From JAAFIP01 sp043728315 (GTDB lineage Bacteria; Pseudomonadota; Gammaproteobacteria; Burkholderiales; Burkholderiaceae_C), in the NCBI GenBank assembly GCA_043728315.1, contig JAYTMT010000016.1, positions 8,181 to 72,180 on the forward strand: a stretch of DNA of 64,000 nucleotides, read 5' to 3'. The notes beneath the pieces were generated by a model. That model saw only the letters and a program-made list of their open reading frames with translations, was not told where the DNA came from and did not search any database. This document shows, in pieces, positions 1-8,764 of the stretch. Positions within the stretch are counted from its first letter, which is position 1. Each line of letters begins with the position of its first letter. The position numbers and the translations under genes are program-made.

Positions 1-1141
1 CCAAGCGGGTGGATACCACCACCGTGTCGCCCACCACTACGGGTGCGGCAGCCACGGCGCTGCCATCGGTGCTCAAGCGAGTGAGGGCCGAGCCGTCGGC
101 TTTGGCCAATACATGCACTACACCCAATTTGTCGCCCACCACAATCGAGCGGCCAAGGCTTACTGGCGCGCTCAAACCCCTGAAAGCCAAGCGGTCTGAC
201 ACCCAAGCGCGTGTGCCGTCTGTGCGCTTCCAAGCCAGCACTTTGCCGTCGCTTTCTGTGCCAAAAACAAAGTTTTCATCGCCATGCACGCCTTCGCGCC
301 CACGTGCGGGCTGTGTCCACAGCAGGTTGCCTTTGGCGGCATTGACGCAGCCCACTGCCGCTTGGAATGCACGGGCGCAAACATCGTCGCCCACGCGGCT
401 GACTGTGCCTACCATGTCAACCAAGCGCTCCACCTCATTGGTGCCGCGTGGCGAGGCAATGGGCGCTTCCCAGCGCACAGAGCCGCTGGTGGGGTTAAAG
501 CCGACCAATTTACCCGACAAGCCCACGACCAAGGTGTCGCCTACGGCCAACATCGTGCCGCCTTGTTTGAGCACCAAGGGCTCGCCGGGGCGCTGTTGTG
601 TCCAGAGCTTGCGCCCTGTTGCACCGTCAAAAGCAGTGACGCTGCGGTCGGCCGACAGCACAAAGACACGGCCACCGGCCACAAAAGGTGCGGTGTAGAC
701 CTGCGCTGGCAGCAGCGCACGCCAAATTTGCTTGCCTGCTTCAAAAACCACAACTTCATTGGCCTTGGTAGCCACCGCCACACGCTGGCCGTCTGAGCCT
801 GCACCTGTTGCCACCACGGCGGCTGCATTGGCCCGCCAAATGTCACGGCCGCTGGCGGCATCTAGCAAGGCAACCGTGCCATCTACAGCTGCCACGGCCA
901 GTGTTTTGCCAGATACTGCCATGGCTGCGTGCTCGGGCATGGCACCTATGCGGGCTACCCAAACCTGCTTAATGCCGATCAGGGCTGCATTGGGACCTAG
1001 CTCAGCGGGCTTGGGGGCATTGGCACCACCAGAGCAGGCACCCAGGAGTAAAACTGAAGACGCTATACTAAACGCAGCAACATATAACCATATATCGCTG
1101 ACATTGGGTGTATTTTTTATAAAAAATGACTTTTCAATCAC
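1..1141 (-). CDS. bamB: Outer membrane assembly lipoprotein BamB (C-terminus cut by window edge)
   Basis: BamB is a periplasmic-facing beta-propeller lipoprotein of the BAM complex that helps insert outer membrane proteins. The frame opens with GTG at 1141, whose GTGA overlaps the TGA stop of the upstream yfgM gene, so the two are translationally coupled. A lipobox LGAC lies near residue 37 after a hydrophobic stretch. It is followed by repeated propeller blades of the type DG.V..LDA.SG..IWR and FVLSADRSVTAFDGATG. About 380 codons are visible against a usual 380-400, so little is missing. The n-region of the signal peptide is unusually long because residues 5-20 (KNTPNVSDIWLY...) are encoded by a copy of the dispersed family 1 repeat. 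The gene order hisS-yfgM-bamB is the conserved betaproteobacterial one and supports the call. Confidence 0.93.
   Translation of the reverse strand, partial: MIEKSFFIKNTPNVSDIWLYVAAFSIASSVLLLGACSGGANAPKPAELGPNAALIGIKQVWVARIGAMPEHAAMAVSGKTLAVAAVDGTVALLDAASGRDIWRANAAAVVATGAGSDGQRVAVATKANEVVVFEAGKQIWRALLPAQVYTAPFVAGGRVFVLSADRSVTAFDGATGRKLWTQQRPGEPLVLKQGGTMLAVGDTLVVGLSGKLVGFNPTSGSVRWEAPIASPRGTNEVERLVDMVGTVSRVGDDVCARAFQAAVGCVNAAKGNLLWTQPARGREGVHGDENFVFGTESDGKVLAWKRTDGTRAWVSDRLAFRGLSAPVSLGRSIVVGDKLGVVHVLAKADGSALTRLSTDGSAVAAAPVVVGDTVVVSTRL
1074..1130 (+). repeat. Family 1 repeat, copy 1, inside bamB signal peptide
   Basis: The core match at 1087-1106 (two mismatches to ACCATATGACGCTGACATTG) is followed by the A/T palindrome ATTTTTTATAAAAAAT that closes this family. 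It is read on the minus strand in frame within bamB as KNTPNVSDIWLY, the same frame used in rluB and the benzoate-CoA ligase. Confidence 0.8.
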
Positions 1142-1947
1142 TTTTTATCTCCTTTTTGATCCCCTTGCGCGCCTAAAATTTTGCCTGCTTCTACCATCGC
1201 ATCTTTGGGCGCAGCAGGCGTGTCTTTGGCTGGGCTGGCCGCCACTGGAGCGTCTTTAGCGGTTGTTTTGGCAGCAGCTTCCAAGGCTAGTTTTTCTGCA
1301 ATGCTGGGGTCAACGCCCAAGGCGTTGAGTTTGACTTCCACCAGCTTGCGGTAGGCGGTGCGGTCGTCAAATCCTTTGTAGGCTTTTTCAAACTCGGCCT
1401 TGGCTTCGTCCCGCTTGCCTTGCGCCAACAGCACATCGCCCCTGCGGTCAGACACCAAGGCGGCAAATTCGGCGGGAAAGCTGCCCGAGAGCGTTTTAGC
1501 GGCTTCGTCGTAGGCTTTTTCGTCGTATTGCATGCCAGACAGGCGCAGCTTAGCCAAGGCTTGGTAGGCATCGTCGGAGGCATTGCTTAGCACCCAATTG
1601 AGCGATGCTTTGGCCGATGCCGCGTTGTTTTTTTCTTGGAAATGCTTGGCGGCCAGCAGGCTGGCTTGTTGCGCCAAAGTGGTGCGGCCAAACTTATCCC
1701 GCATATCGGCCACTGTTCGCTCTACTTTGCTGGTGTCGCCAGCGAGCACAGCCCGCTCTACTTCGTCAAACAGCGTAGCCGCCTGCGTGGCTTGGCTGCG
1801 CTGCCAGTATTGCCAACCGTTATATGCAGCAAGCGCACCAAACACCACAATCAAGGTGGTGGTGATTAAATTGCCGTATTGCTTCCAAAACGCCTTGAGC
1901 TGGTCAAGTTGTTCTTGTTCTTCGAGGTCTAAATGTTGTGTTGCCAT
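1138..1947 (-). CDS. yfgM: YfgM-family tetratricopeptide protein, SecYEG-associated
   Basis: A 269-residue inner membrane protein with a cytosolic N-terminus (MATQHLDLEEQEQLDQLKAF), one membrane segment at about residues 27-47 (LITTTLIVVFGALAAYNGW) and a periplasmic TPR-like helical region up to about residue 215. The C-terminal tail is rich in Ala, Pro and Lys. YfgM homologues interact with the SecYEG translocon and periplasmic chaperones. The position between hisS and bamB is the conserved one for this family. It starts 72 nt downstream of hisS and overlaps bamB by 4 nt. There is no clear Shine-Dalgarno sequence before the ATG. Confidence 0.9.
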   Translation of the reverse strand: MATQHLDLEEQEQLDQLKAFWKQYGNLITTTLIVVFGALAAYNGWQYWQRSQATQAATLFDEVERAVLAGDTSKVERTVADMRDKFGRTTLAQQASLLAAKHFQEKNNAASAKASLNWVLSNASDDAYQALAKLRLSGMQYDEKAYDEAAKTLSGSFPAEFAALVSDRRGDVLLAQGKRDEAKAEFEKAYKGFDDRTAYRKLVEVKLNALGVDPSIAEKLALEAAAKTTAKDAPVAASPAKDTPAAPKDAMVEAGKILGAQGDQKGDKK

Positions 1948-2019
1948 GGGGTGATTGTAGAGGGGAGTAGCGCTTTTAACGAAAACGGCGCTAGGAATTA
2001 AATTATGTTGGAGTTCGCG

Positions 2020-3306
2020 TCAGCGCAGCTGGGCCATTAGTTCGCTCAGATTGTCCAAGGCAAAGCTTTGCTGCGCTGCGCTGGCTGGATCACCCCTGAG
2101 GCTCTTGCAAGCCACCTGCCCAGCTGCGAGTTCATCGGACCCAAAAATCAGGGCAAAACGCGCACCACTGGCATCGGCTTTTTTAAACTGGCTTTTCATG
2201 CCGCCCGCGCCACCGTCTGCCGTTGCATGCATTTGTACAGACAAGCCTTGGGCGCGCAGCGCCTGCAAAGTGCGCGCCACCACCGCAGCGCCAGCTAAAT
2301 CGGGCACGATGGCGTACACATCTAGCACGGGCTCGGCTGCGGTAATTGCCTGCTCTTTGAGCAGTTCGAGCACACGCTCTATGCCCATGCCCCAGCCCAC
2401 GGCGGGGGTGGCCTTGCCGCCCAGTATTTCAAACAAACCGTCGTAGCGGCCACCGCCGCACAGCGTGCCCTGTGCGCCCAGCTCATCGGTGATGAACTCA
2501 AATACTGTGTGGCTGTAATAATCTAGGCCACGCACCAAGCGCGGGTTGACAGTCCAAGCCACGCCACAGGCCGTGAGCAGGGATTTGACCGTATCAAGGT
2601 GTTTGAGCGAAGACTCGCCCAAAAAGCCCAGCAGCTGGGGCGCAGCCTGCACCATCGCTTGCATGGCGGGGTTTTTAGTGTCCAAAATACGCAGCGGGTT
2701 GGCATGCAGGCGGCGCTGGGCATCGGCATCCAATAAATCTGCGTGCTGCTCAAAATAGGCAATCAAGGCGGCGCGGTGGGCTTGGCGCTCAGCAGGCACG
2801 CCTAGGCTGTTGAGCTCCACCCGCACATTGCGCAGGCCAAGGCGGGCAAACAGCTGGTGCACCAAGAGCATCAGCTCGGCATCTACCTCGGGTCCTGCAA
2901 AACCCAACGCCTCAGCGCCCAGCTGGTAAAACTGGCGGTAGCGCCCGCGCTGGGGCCGCTCGTGGCGAAACATGGGGCCCATGTAGTACAGGCGCCTGCC
3001 GCCTTCATACGTCAGGTTGTGCTCAATGGCTGCGCGCACCACGCCGGGCGTGTTCTCAGGGCGCAGGGTGAGGTGCTCGCCGTTGAGTTTGTCTTCAAAA
3101 GAATACATTTCTTTTTCAACAATGTCGGTGGTCTCGCCAGTGCCGCGCACGAAAAGGCTGGTGGGCTCTACTATGGGTGTACGTATGTTGCGGTAAGCGC
3201 TGCCCGCCATCACGGCGCGCACCTGCGCTTCAAACCACTCCCAACGCGCCGATTCGGGCGGGAGAATGTCGTTCATGCCCTTGACAGAGCTTATTTTGTC
3301 AGCCAT
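2020..3306 (-). CDS. hisS: Histidyl-tRNA synthetase
   Basis: Class II aminoacyl-tRNA synthetase of 428 residues that charges tRNA-His in the cytoplasm. Motif 2 is visible as FRHERPQRGRYRQFYQLGAE near residue 115-135, the histidine-specific motif as LVRGLDYYSHTVFE near 258-271, and motif 3 as GWGMGIERVLELL near 305. A C-terminal anticodon-binding domain follows (ALIFGSDELAAGQVACKSL). The length is normal. It starts 14 nt downstream of ispG and is clearly in one operon with it and with yfgM-bamB, an arrangement common in Beta- and Gammaproteobacteria. Confidence 0.97.
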   Translation of the reverse strand: MADKISSVKGMNDILPPESARWEWFEAQVRAVMAGSAYRNIRTPIVEPTSLFVRGTGETTDIVEKEMYSFEDKLNGEHLTLRPENTPGVVRAAIEHNLTYEGGRRLYYMGPMFRHERPQRGRYRQFYQLGAEALGFAGPEVDAELMLLVHQLFARLGLRNVRVELNSLGVPAERQAHRAALIAYFEQHADLLDADAQRRLHANPLRILDTKNPAMQAMVQAAPQLLGFLGESSLKHLDTVKSLLTACGVAWTVNPRLVRGLDYYSHTVFEFITDELGAQGTLCGGGRYDGLFEILGGKATPAVGWGMGIERVLELLKEQAITAAEPVLDVYAIVPDLAGAAVVARTLQALRAQGLSVQMHATADGGAGGMKSQFKKADASGARFALIFGSDELAAGQVACKSLRGDPASAAQQSFALDNLSELMAQLR

Positions 3307-3320
3307 AAAACCTCAGAAAA

Positions 3321-4649
3321 TCAGGCCAGAGCGGCTTCTTGCGCACTGGCGCTGGGCGCTTGGGTGCTCGCTATGCTGTAGCGCTTGTGGATGTAGTTTT
3401 GCACCAGTTGCATGAACTCGTTGGCAATGTCAGTGCCGCGCAGCGTGAGTGCTTTCTCGCCGTCAATGAATACTGGCGCCGCGGGGGCTTCGCCCGTGCC
3501 GGGCAGGCTGATGCCGATGTCGGCATGCTTGCTCTCACCAGGACCGTTCACTATGCAGCCCATCACGGCCACCTTGAGGTTTTCAACGCCGGGATATTCT
3601 TTGCGCCAGACTGGCATTTGCTGGCGCAAATAGTCGTCGATTTGCTTGGCTAAATGCTGAAACGTGTCACTGGTAGTGCGCCCGCAGCCCGGACAAGCGG
3701 TGACGCTGGGCACAAATATGCGCAAGCCCAGCGACTGCAAAATCTCGTTGGCTATCACCACCTCTTGCGTGCGCGCCTCGCCCGGTGCTGGTGTGAGTGA
3801 CACGCGAATCGTCTCGCCAATGCCCTCTTGCAGCAGCACCGACAGAGCCGCAGCCGATGCCACCGTGCCCTTGGTGCCCATGCCCGCTTCGGTGAGACCC
3901 AGGTGCAGCGCATAGTCGCAGCGTTTGGCCAGTTCGCGGTAAACACTGATCAAATCTTGCACGCCAGACACTTTGCAGCTCAAAATGATTTGGTTGCCGT
4001 CCATGCCCATGGCCTCTGCGCGCTTGGCTGATTCGATAGCCGAGGTGATAAGCGCCTCGTACATGACCGGTTTTGCGCCCCACGGCACGGCGCGCTGGCT
4101 GTTGGTGTCCATGAGTGATGCCAGCAGCTCTTGGTCTAGGCTGCCCCAGTTCACCCCTATGCGCACGGGCTTGTTCCAGCGCATGGCCGCTTCTATCATT
4201 TGGCCAAATTGCTTGTCGCGCTTGTCGCCCTTGCCCACATTGCCGGGGTTGATGCGGTACTTGCTCAGCGCCTGTGCGCAGGCAGGCTCGTCGGTGAGCA
4301 AGCGGTGGCCGTTGTAATGGAAATCGCCAATCAAGGGCACGTCGATGCCCATTTTGTCCAGCTGCTCGCGGATATAGGGCACGGCCTGCGCCGCCTCTGG
4401 CGTGTTGACCGTGATGCGCACCATTTCCGAGCCTGCAATGGCCAGCTCTTTGATTTGAATGGCGGTGCCAATCGCGTCCACGGTGTCGGTATTGGTCATG
4501 GACTGCACGCGCACCGGTGCATCGCCGCCTACGGTGACCACGCGCGGCCCCCACACCACGCTGGCTTGGCGCGAGCGGCGCGGCAGGGGTGCTGCTGCAT
4601 TGATGGGGGAATCGGGTAAACAAGAAGTGATTAATTGATCAGAATGCAT
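3321..4649 (-). CDS. ispG: 4-hydroxy-3-methylbut-2-enyl diphosphate synthase (IspG/GcpE)
   Basis: IspG is the [4Fe-4S] enzyme of the MEP isoprenoid pathway that converts MEcPP to HMBPP. Cluster ligands are visible in TACPGCGRT and in CIVNGPGE toward the C-terminus. I chose the ATG at 4649 (MHSDQLITS) over the GTG five codons upstream because GAGG lies 5 nt before it; this gives 442 residues, normal for the proteobacterial family. hisS follows after 14 nt. Upstream lies a 110-nt gap containing a degenerate 15-bp tandem repeat. A second MEP enzyme, the fused IspDF, is encoded at about 27-28.6 kb. Confidence 0.97.
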   Translation of the reverse strand: MHSDQLITSCLPDSPINAAAPLPRRSRQASVVWGPRVVTVGGDAPVRVQSMTNTDTVDAIGTAIQIKELAIAGSEMVRITVNTPEAAQAVPYIREQLDKMGIDVPLIGDFHYNGHRLLTDEPACAQALSKYRINPGNVGKGDKRDKQFGQMIEAAMRWNKPVRIGVNWGSLDQELLASLMDTNSQRAVPWGAKPVMYEALITSAIESAKRAEAMGMDGNQIILSCKVSGVQDLISVYRELAKRCDYALHLGLTEAGMGTKGTVASAAALSVLLQEGIGETIRVSLTPAPGEARTQEVVIANEILQSLGLRIFVPSVTACPGCGRTTSDTFQHLAKQIDDYLRQQMPVWRKEYPGVENLKVAVMGCIVNGPGESKHADIGISLPGTGEAPAAPVFIDGEKALTLRGTDIANEFMQLVQNYIHKRYSIASTQAPSASAQEAALA

Positions 4650-4672
4650 ACGAACCTCAGGCACTAAAGCCA

Positions 4673-4762
4673 GCGCACATAAACCATGCGCATATAAAGC
4701 TTGCGCATACCAAATTTGTGAACTTAGACTTTGCGAACATAAACCAAGTGGGTAAAACGCTA
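4673..4762. repeat. Degenerate 15-bp tandem repeat between rodZ and ispG
   Basis: Six consecutive 15-nt units can be laid out in phase from 4673: GCGCACATAAACCAT, GCGCATATAAAGCTT, GCGCATACCAAATTT, GTGAACTTAGACTTT, GCGAACATAAACCAA, GTGGGTAAAACGCTA. The period of 15 gives a five-residue repeat on the plus strand (AHINH, AHIKL, AHTKF, VNLDF, ANINQ), but there is no convincing gene there. Confidence 0.6.
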
Positions 4763-5851
4763 GCGCACCACAAAGCGTGCCACACCTTCTTTGGCAGCGC
4801 TCAAGTCATAGGGTTTGCCGCGCACACTGACCTTGGTTTGGCCGCTGCGGCCCACCACCACACTCAAGGGCAATGCGCCGCTAGCGCCCACAGTTTCACC
4901 TGCCTGCATGGTGCGGCGCAGCACAATAGCACCTTTGGAATCTATTACTTCCACCCAAGATTCGCCCACAGAGCTGAAAACCACGATGCCATCTTTGGAC
5001 AAGGGCGGTGGCTGGGCGGCATTACCGGCGCTGATTACCAGTGTAGGGCTGGCTACGGTGGGAGTAGATTTAACAACAGAGGTGATTGCCAAAGTGCTGG
5101 TGATGCTGGCTGAATCGGTGGTACCACTGGGCATGCTGCTGGCTGCAGTGATGCCAATCACGCCAGTGGCACTGGATGCATTGCCTCCTGCGTTTGCTCC
5201 TGTGCTGCCGCTAGAGTTGATACTGGCGCTGAGCACGGCCGACTGTACAGCGGCAGACTCACCGGAGGGCGCTTTAGAGGCGCTGCTGCTAGATTCTGTT
5301 TTGACCGGCTCAGCATACAAAGAGCCTGCGGCCGTGGAGTTTGCACCTACCAAGCCAGATGGCGGCATGGTTGGGGCATCTGCAGCATCGCGCTTAGGAA
5401 AGAAAATGATCACCAAGGCGCCCAGCAGCAGAGCCAACACTGCCAGCACAGCTGGACTCGAGAGATTGGCAAACACGGAGGGACCCGGACCGTGCGACGC
5501 ATCGCGAAACGGGGTGTTGATGGCGGCAGCAGATTGGTGCAGGCGCGGCGCATTGGTTTGGGGGAGTTTGGCCAAAATAGGCGCGGGGTCAATTTTGAGC
5601 ACCCGCGCCACGCTAGAGGCCAGCGCCCGCACAAACACGGCATCGGGCAGCAAGTCAAACTGCTCGGCCTCTAAGGCTTCTATTTTTTTAACTGGCACTT
5701 TCAGCGACACTGCCAAGGCGGCTATGTGCAAGCCAGAGGCTTCCCGCGCAGCGCGCAGCATTTGGCCTGCGCTTTGGGCATCAGGGCTGGCCGCTTGTGA
5801 GGAGGCCTGTGCTGCAGTTTGCCCGCCCGTAGACAAAGATTCGTCACTCAT
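4760..5851 (-). CDS. rodZ: RodZ-like cytoskeletal membrane protein
   Basis: A 363-residue protein with the RodZ architecture: an N-terminal helix-turn-helix of the HTH_25 type (about residues 28-95, GQMLRAAREASGLHIAALA), one membrane span at about 132-151 (PAVLAVLALLLGALVIIFF), a Ser/Ala/Thr-rich periplasmic linker, and a C-terminal DUF4115 beta domain (SVGESWVEVIDSKGAIVLRR). RodZ links MreB to the cell wall synthesis machinery and sets rod shape. The ATG at 5851 is preceded by AGAGGG at proper spacing and overlaps the end of the pilW gene by 8 nt; the open frame extends further upstream inside pilW, but that part is a shadow. The order pilW-rodZ-ispG is conserved in Proteobacteria. Confidence 0.92.
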   Translation of the reverse strand: MSDESLSTGGQTAAQASSQAASPDAQSAGQMLRAAREASGLHIAALAVSLKVPVKKIEALEAEQFDLLPDAVFVRALASSVARVLKIDPAPILAKLPQTNAPRLHQSAAAINTPFRDASHGPGPSVFANLSSPAVLAVLALLLGALVIIFFPKRDAADAPTMPPSGLVGANSTAAGSLYAEPVKTESSSSASKAPSGESAAVQSAVLSASINSSGSTGANAGGNASSATGVIGITAASSMPSGTTDSASITSTLAITSVVKSTPTVASPTLVISAGNAAQPPPLSKDGIVVFSSVGESWVEVIDSKGAIVLRRTMQAGETVGASGALPLSVVVGRSGQTKVSVRGKPYDLSAAKEGVARFVVR

Positions 5852-6689
5852 CAAAACGCCCTCTTTCGTAAGACAAAAGCTCTTTAGACTGGGGGTAGCG
5901 CTTTTTGAGTTGATCGGCCAACTGCTGCATGGCCACTCGGTCTTCAAGCCTGCGCTCAACCTTGATACCTAGCCACAAAGACTCGGAATTGGCCAATTCG
6001 CTGTTGTTCAAACGGCGAATATAAAACTGCGCGCGGCTGTAATCACCGCGAATGTAGAGCAAATTTGACAGGTTGTAGCCTGAAATCGGGTTGCCTGCAT
6101 CTAGCTCATAAGAGCGGGCAAAGCTGCGTTCTGCTTTGGCGTTGTCGCCAGCGGCCATTTGGCATACGCCTTGGGTCATCAGGGTTTGGGCGCGCCTGCC
6201 ATAGGTGGCGTTGTTCATCACTTGGCCAAACCAGGCCTCAGACTCGACATAACGCTTTTGCTGGCAAGTAAGCCAGCCGTAGTTGTGGGCGCTGTTGGCA
6301 TCGCGCGGGTTGAGTGCCAGCGCGCGCTTGAAGCTGTCCTCGGCCAAGCCGGGGTCATTCAGACGCATGTAAATCAGGCCGCGCAGGTTAAAAGCTTCGC
6401 CAAAACTGGGGTCAATGGCCAGCACCTGCTTGACCTCGTCAAGTGCAATGGTGGTTTGTCCCTGCTCAAAATAGCCCGTGGCCAGCTCCATCCGTATGCG
6501 GGCGCGCTTGCGTGCCTCGGGCTCGTCCGAGTCGGTGACCACATCGCCGCTTTTGGACACTTGGCTGCCAGCGCTATTGGTGGCAGGGGATTGGCCGGTG
6601 GAGGCGCAGCCCCAAAGTGCCGTGGCTAGCGCCGCAGCTATAGCCAAACGAATAACAGGGTGTAACAAAGCTTTCATACCCTGCATCAT
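5844..6689 (-). CDS. pilW: Type IV pilus biogenesis TPR lipoprotein PilW/PilF
   Basis: A 281-residue outer membrane lipoprotein with a signal peptide ending in the lipobox LWGC (Cys at about 28), then at least four tetratricopeptide repeats (for example GYFEQGQTTIALDEVKQVL and DPSFGEAFNLRGLIYMRL). PilF/PilW proteins are pilotins that help the PilQ secretin reach the outer membrane during type IV pilus assembly. The start codon overlaps the rlmN stop as ATGA, and its end overlaps rodZ by 8 nt, so translation of the three is coupled. The fimV homologue at 43-45.5 kb fits with a type IV pilus system in this organism. Confidence 0.9.
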   Translation of the reverse strand: MMQGMKALLHPVIRLAIAAALATALWGCASTGQSPATNSAGSQVSKSGDVVTDSDEPEARKRARIRMELATGYFEQGQTTIALDEVKQVLAIDPSFGEAFNLRGLIYMRLNDPGLAEDSFKRALALNPRDANSAHNYGWLTCQQKRYVESEAWFGQVMNNATYGRRAQTLMTQGVCQMAAGDNAKAERSFARSYELDAGNPISGYNLSNLLYIRGDYSRAQFYIRRLNNSELANSESLWLGIKVERRLEDRVAMQQLADQLKKRYPQSKELLSYERGRFDE

Positions 6690-7828
6690 GCCAGAGCTTG
6701 CGCCGTTGGCAAAGCATTAATCATGATGACCCGCCGCTGCGCCATGCGGGCGCTGGCATTGGTGCGGTCAGCCACGTCGCCAGCCAGTTGGCCGCAGGCG
6801 GCATCAATGTCGTCGCCGCGCGTCTTGCGCACGGTGGTTACCAGCCCCGCGCTGAGCAAAATTTGGGCAAATGCAGCCACAGCCGCGTCAAACGAGCGCA
6901 GCAGGCCAGAGGCTGGAAAGGGGTTAAATGGGATCAAATTGAGCTTGCAGGCCAAGCCGTGCTCGGCTATTAAATCGACCAGTTCATGGGCCAAGGCTGG
7001 GGTGTCGTTCACGCCTTGCAGCATGCAGTATTCCAGCGTGATGAAGTCGCGCGGCGCGTGCACCAAGTAGCGCTTGGCAGAGGCAATCAGCTCGGCCAAG
7101 GGGTATTTTTCATTCAAGGGCACGAGGTGGTTGCGTAGCGCGTCATTAGGGGCGTGCAGCGATATGGCCAGCGCCACGGCGCAGTCCTCGCCCAAGCGGT
7201 CAATCATAGGCACTACGCCCGATGTGGACACCGTGACGCGGCGGCGCGACAGGCCGTAGCCGTGGTCGCTGAGCATGGTGCGCAGGGCGGGCACGAGGGC
7301 ACTGTAGTTTTGCAGCGGCTCGCCCATGCCCATCATCACCACGTTCGAGATTACCCGTCCATCTTGGTTAGAGGCTTGCTTGAGCCGCTTTTTCAAAGTG
7401 TGTTCGGCAAACCACAGCTGGCCAATGATTTCGGCCATAGTGAGGTTGCGGCTGAAGCCCTGATGCCCGGTAGAACAAAAGCGGCAGCCCACGGCGCAGC
7501 CCGCTTGCGATGAAATACACAGCGTAGCGCGGTCGTCTTCGGGGATGTACACAGTCTCTATCGCATTGCCCTGCCCTGCGTCAAACAGCCACTTGATGGT
7601 GCCGTCTTTAGAAACGTGCTCGGAGAGCAGTGGCATGGGCGTGATGTGGGCTGTGCCAGCGAGCTTGCTGCGCAAGGACTTAGCCAAATCACTCATGTCG
7701 GAGAAATCAGACGCACCTTTTTGGTGAATCCAGCGGAACAACTGTGTAGCACGAAAGCGCTTTTCGCCCAGTGTTTCGCAGTAGGCGGCCAAACCGTCGA
7801 GGTCAAAGTCGAGCAGGTTGGTCGCCAT
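6686..7828 (-). CDS. rlmN: Dual-specificity 23S rRNA/tRNA adenine C2-methyltransferase RlmN
   Basis: Radical SAM enzyme of 380 residues that methylates A2503 of 23S rRNA and A37 of some tRNAs. The radical SAM cysteines appear as CAVGCRFCSTG near residue 110. The motif MGMGEPLQN near residue 168 and the sequence VNDTPALAHEL are also typical of the family. Length is normal. It is followed by pilW with an ATGA overlap and preceded by ndk after 65 nt, the conserved ndk-rlmN-pilW order. Confidence 0.97.
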   Translation of the reverse strand: MATNLLDFDLDGLAAYCETLGEKRFRATQLFRWIHQKGASDFSDMSDLAKSLRSKLAGTAHITPMPLLSEHVSKDGTIKWLFDAGQGNAIETVYIPEDDRATLCISSQAGCAVGCRFCSTGHQGFSRNLTMAEIIGQLWFAEHTLKKRLKQASNQDGRVISNVVMMGMGEPLQNYSALVPALRTMLSDHGYGLSRRRVTVSTSGVVPMIDRLGEDCAVALAISLHAPNDALRNHLVPLNEKYPLAELIASAKRYLVHAPRDFITLEYCMLQGVNDTPALAHELVDLIAEHGLACKLNLIPFNPFPASGLLRSFDAAVAAFAQILLSAGLVTTVRKTRGDDIDAACGQLAGDVADRTNASARMAQRRVIMINALPTAQALA

Positions 7829-7893
7829 GGTGTTTGTATTCGCTTGGACTGCTCAGATTGCCTTGGCTGCCAAGCAGTTGATGCGAATGCGGA

Positions 7894-8319
7894 TTAACGT
7901 GAATACACGTTCATGCCAGGGAAGAAAAAGCCGATTTCTTGGGCAGCAGTTTCGGCGGCGTCAGAGCCGTGCACGGCATTGGCGTCGATGCTGTCTGCAA
8001 AGTCAGCGCGGATCGTGCCAGCAGCGGCCTTTTTCGGGTCGGTTGCGCCCATCAGGTCACGGTTTTTCAAGATCGCGCCTTCGCCTTCGAGGGCTTGGAT
8101 CATCACAGGGCCAGAAATCATGAAACCGACCAAGTCTTTAAAGAATGGACGCTCTTTGTGCACCGCATAGAAAGCCTCAGCCTCGCCCTTGGACAAATGC
8201 GCCATGCGCGCAGCCACCACTTTGAGGCCCGCAGCTTCAAAACGGGCGTAAATTTGGCCAATGACGTTTTTAGCAACAGCGTCAGGCTTGATGATGGAAA
8301 GAGTGCGTTCGATAGCCAT
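7894..8319 (-). CDS. ndk: Nucleoside diphosphate kinase
   Basis: A 141-residue enzyme that transfers the gamma phosphate from ATP to nucleoside diphosphates through a phospho-histidine. The start MAIERTLSIIKPDAV at 8319 is the conserved N-terminus and has AGGGA about 9 nt upstream; an upstream extension of the open frame to 8397 is not conserved. The active-site histidine lies in AVHGSDAAETAAQEI near residue 117. It heads the rlmN-pilW-rodZ-ispG-hisS-yfgM-bamB run. Its upstream region (8320-8764) contains two dispersed repeats and no gene. Confidence 0.97.
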   Translation of the reverse strand: MAIERTLSIIKPDAVAKNVIGQIYARFEAAGLKVVAARMAHLSKGEAEAFYAVHKERPFFKDLVGFMISGPVMIQALEGEGAILKNRDLMGATDPKKAAAGTIRADFADSIDANAVHGSDAAETAAQEIGFFFPGMNVYSR

Positions 8320-8438
8320 GGAAGTATTCCCTAGAAAAAAGAGTGAAACGAATTTAACAAAGCCTTCGATTCTAACCTGAATGTGGCGTTTTTTCAAATC
8401 TTGCTGGCTTTGGGGGCTTAGCGTGCATGCTCTTTATT

Positions 8439-8495
8439 TTGTAGCGAAGTATGACCATATGACGGTGACATTGCCCATTTTTTATCTTTAATTCC
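8439..8495 (+). repeat. Family 1 repeat, copy 2
   Basis: Core 8454-8473 differs from ACCATATGACGCTGACATTG by one base and is preceded by GTAGCGAAGTATG. It lies between ndk and rluB in a stretch without a gene. Confidence 0.85.
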
Positions 8496-8584
8496 AGATT
8501 TTTATACCAAGTTACAGAAATTGGTCTGTGATTTTGGAGTTGGGTATAAAAATCATGCGCTATCTCTTGTTTAGCTCAACTTAA

Positions 8585-8714
8585 GTTTCCGGCCGCGAAG
8601 GGCGCGAAAGTTGCGCTAAAGGCGCGAAAAGAATACCGAAAAGGACAGATTTTGTATTTTTTGCATTCCTTTAGCGTTCTTGGCGTAACTTTCGCGCCCT
8701 TCGCGGCCGGAAAC
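8585..8714. repeat. Family 2 large inverted repeat, copy A (GGCCGCGAAGGGCGCGAA arms)
   Basis: The 28-nt arms 8585-8612 and 8687-8714 are perfect reverse complements. The inside is also partly palindromic (GCGCTAAAGG on one side, CCTTTAGCG on the other) and contains GAATACCGAAA, a motif shared with copies C and D. The transcript of either strand would form a very long hairpin between ndk and rluB, which could end or protect transcripts. Confidence 0.9.
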
Positions 8715-8764
8715 TATGCATTCAGACCTGCAAAATACTACAAATACCGCCATAAATAAAGCGC

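Noticed and set aside
4815..5972. Long plus-strand frame opposite rodZ
   Set aside because: It is the mirror of a coding region with biased codon use; it has no ribosome binding site or recognisable protein sequence.
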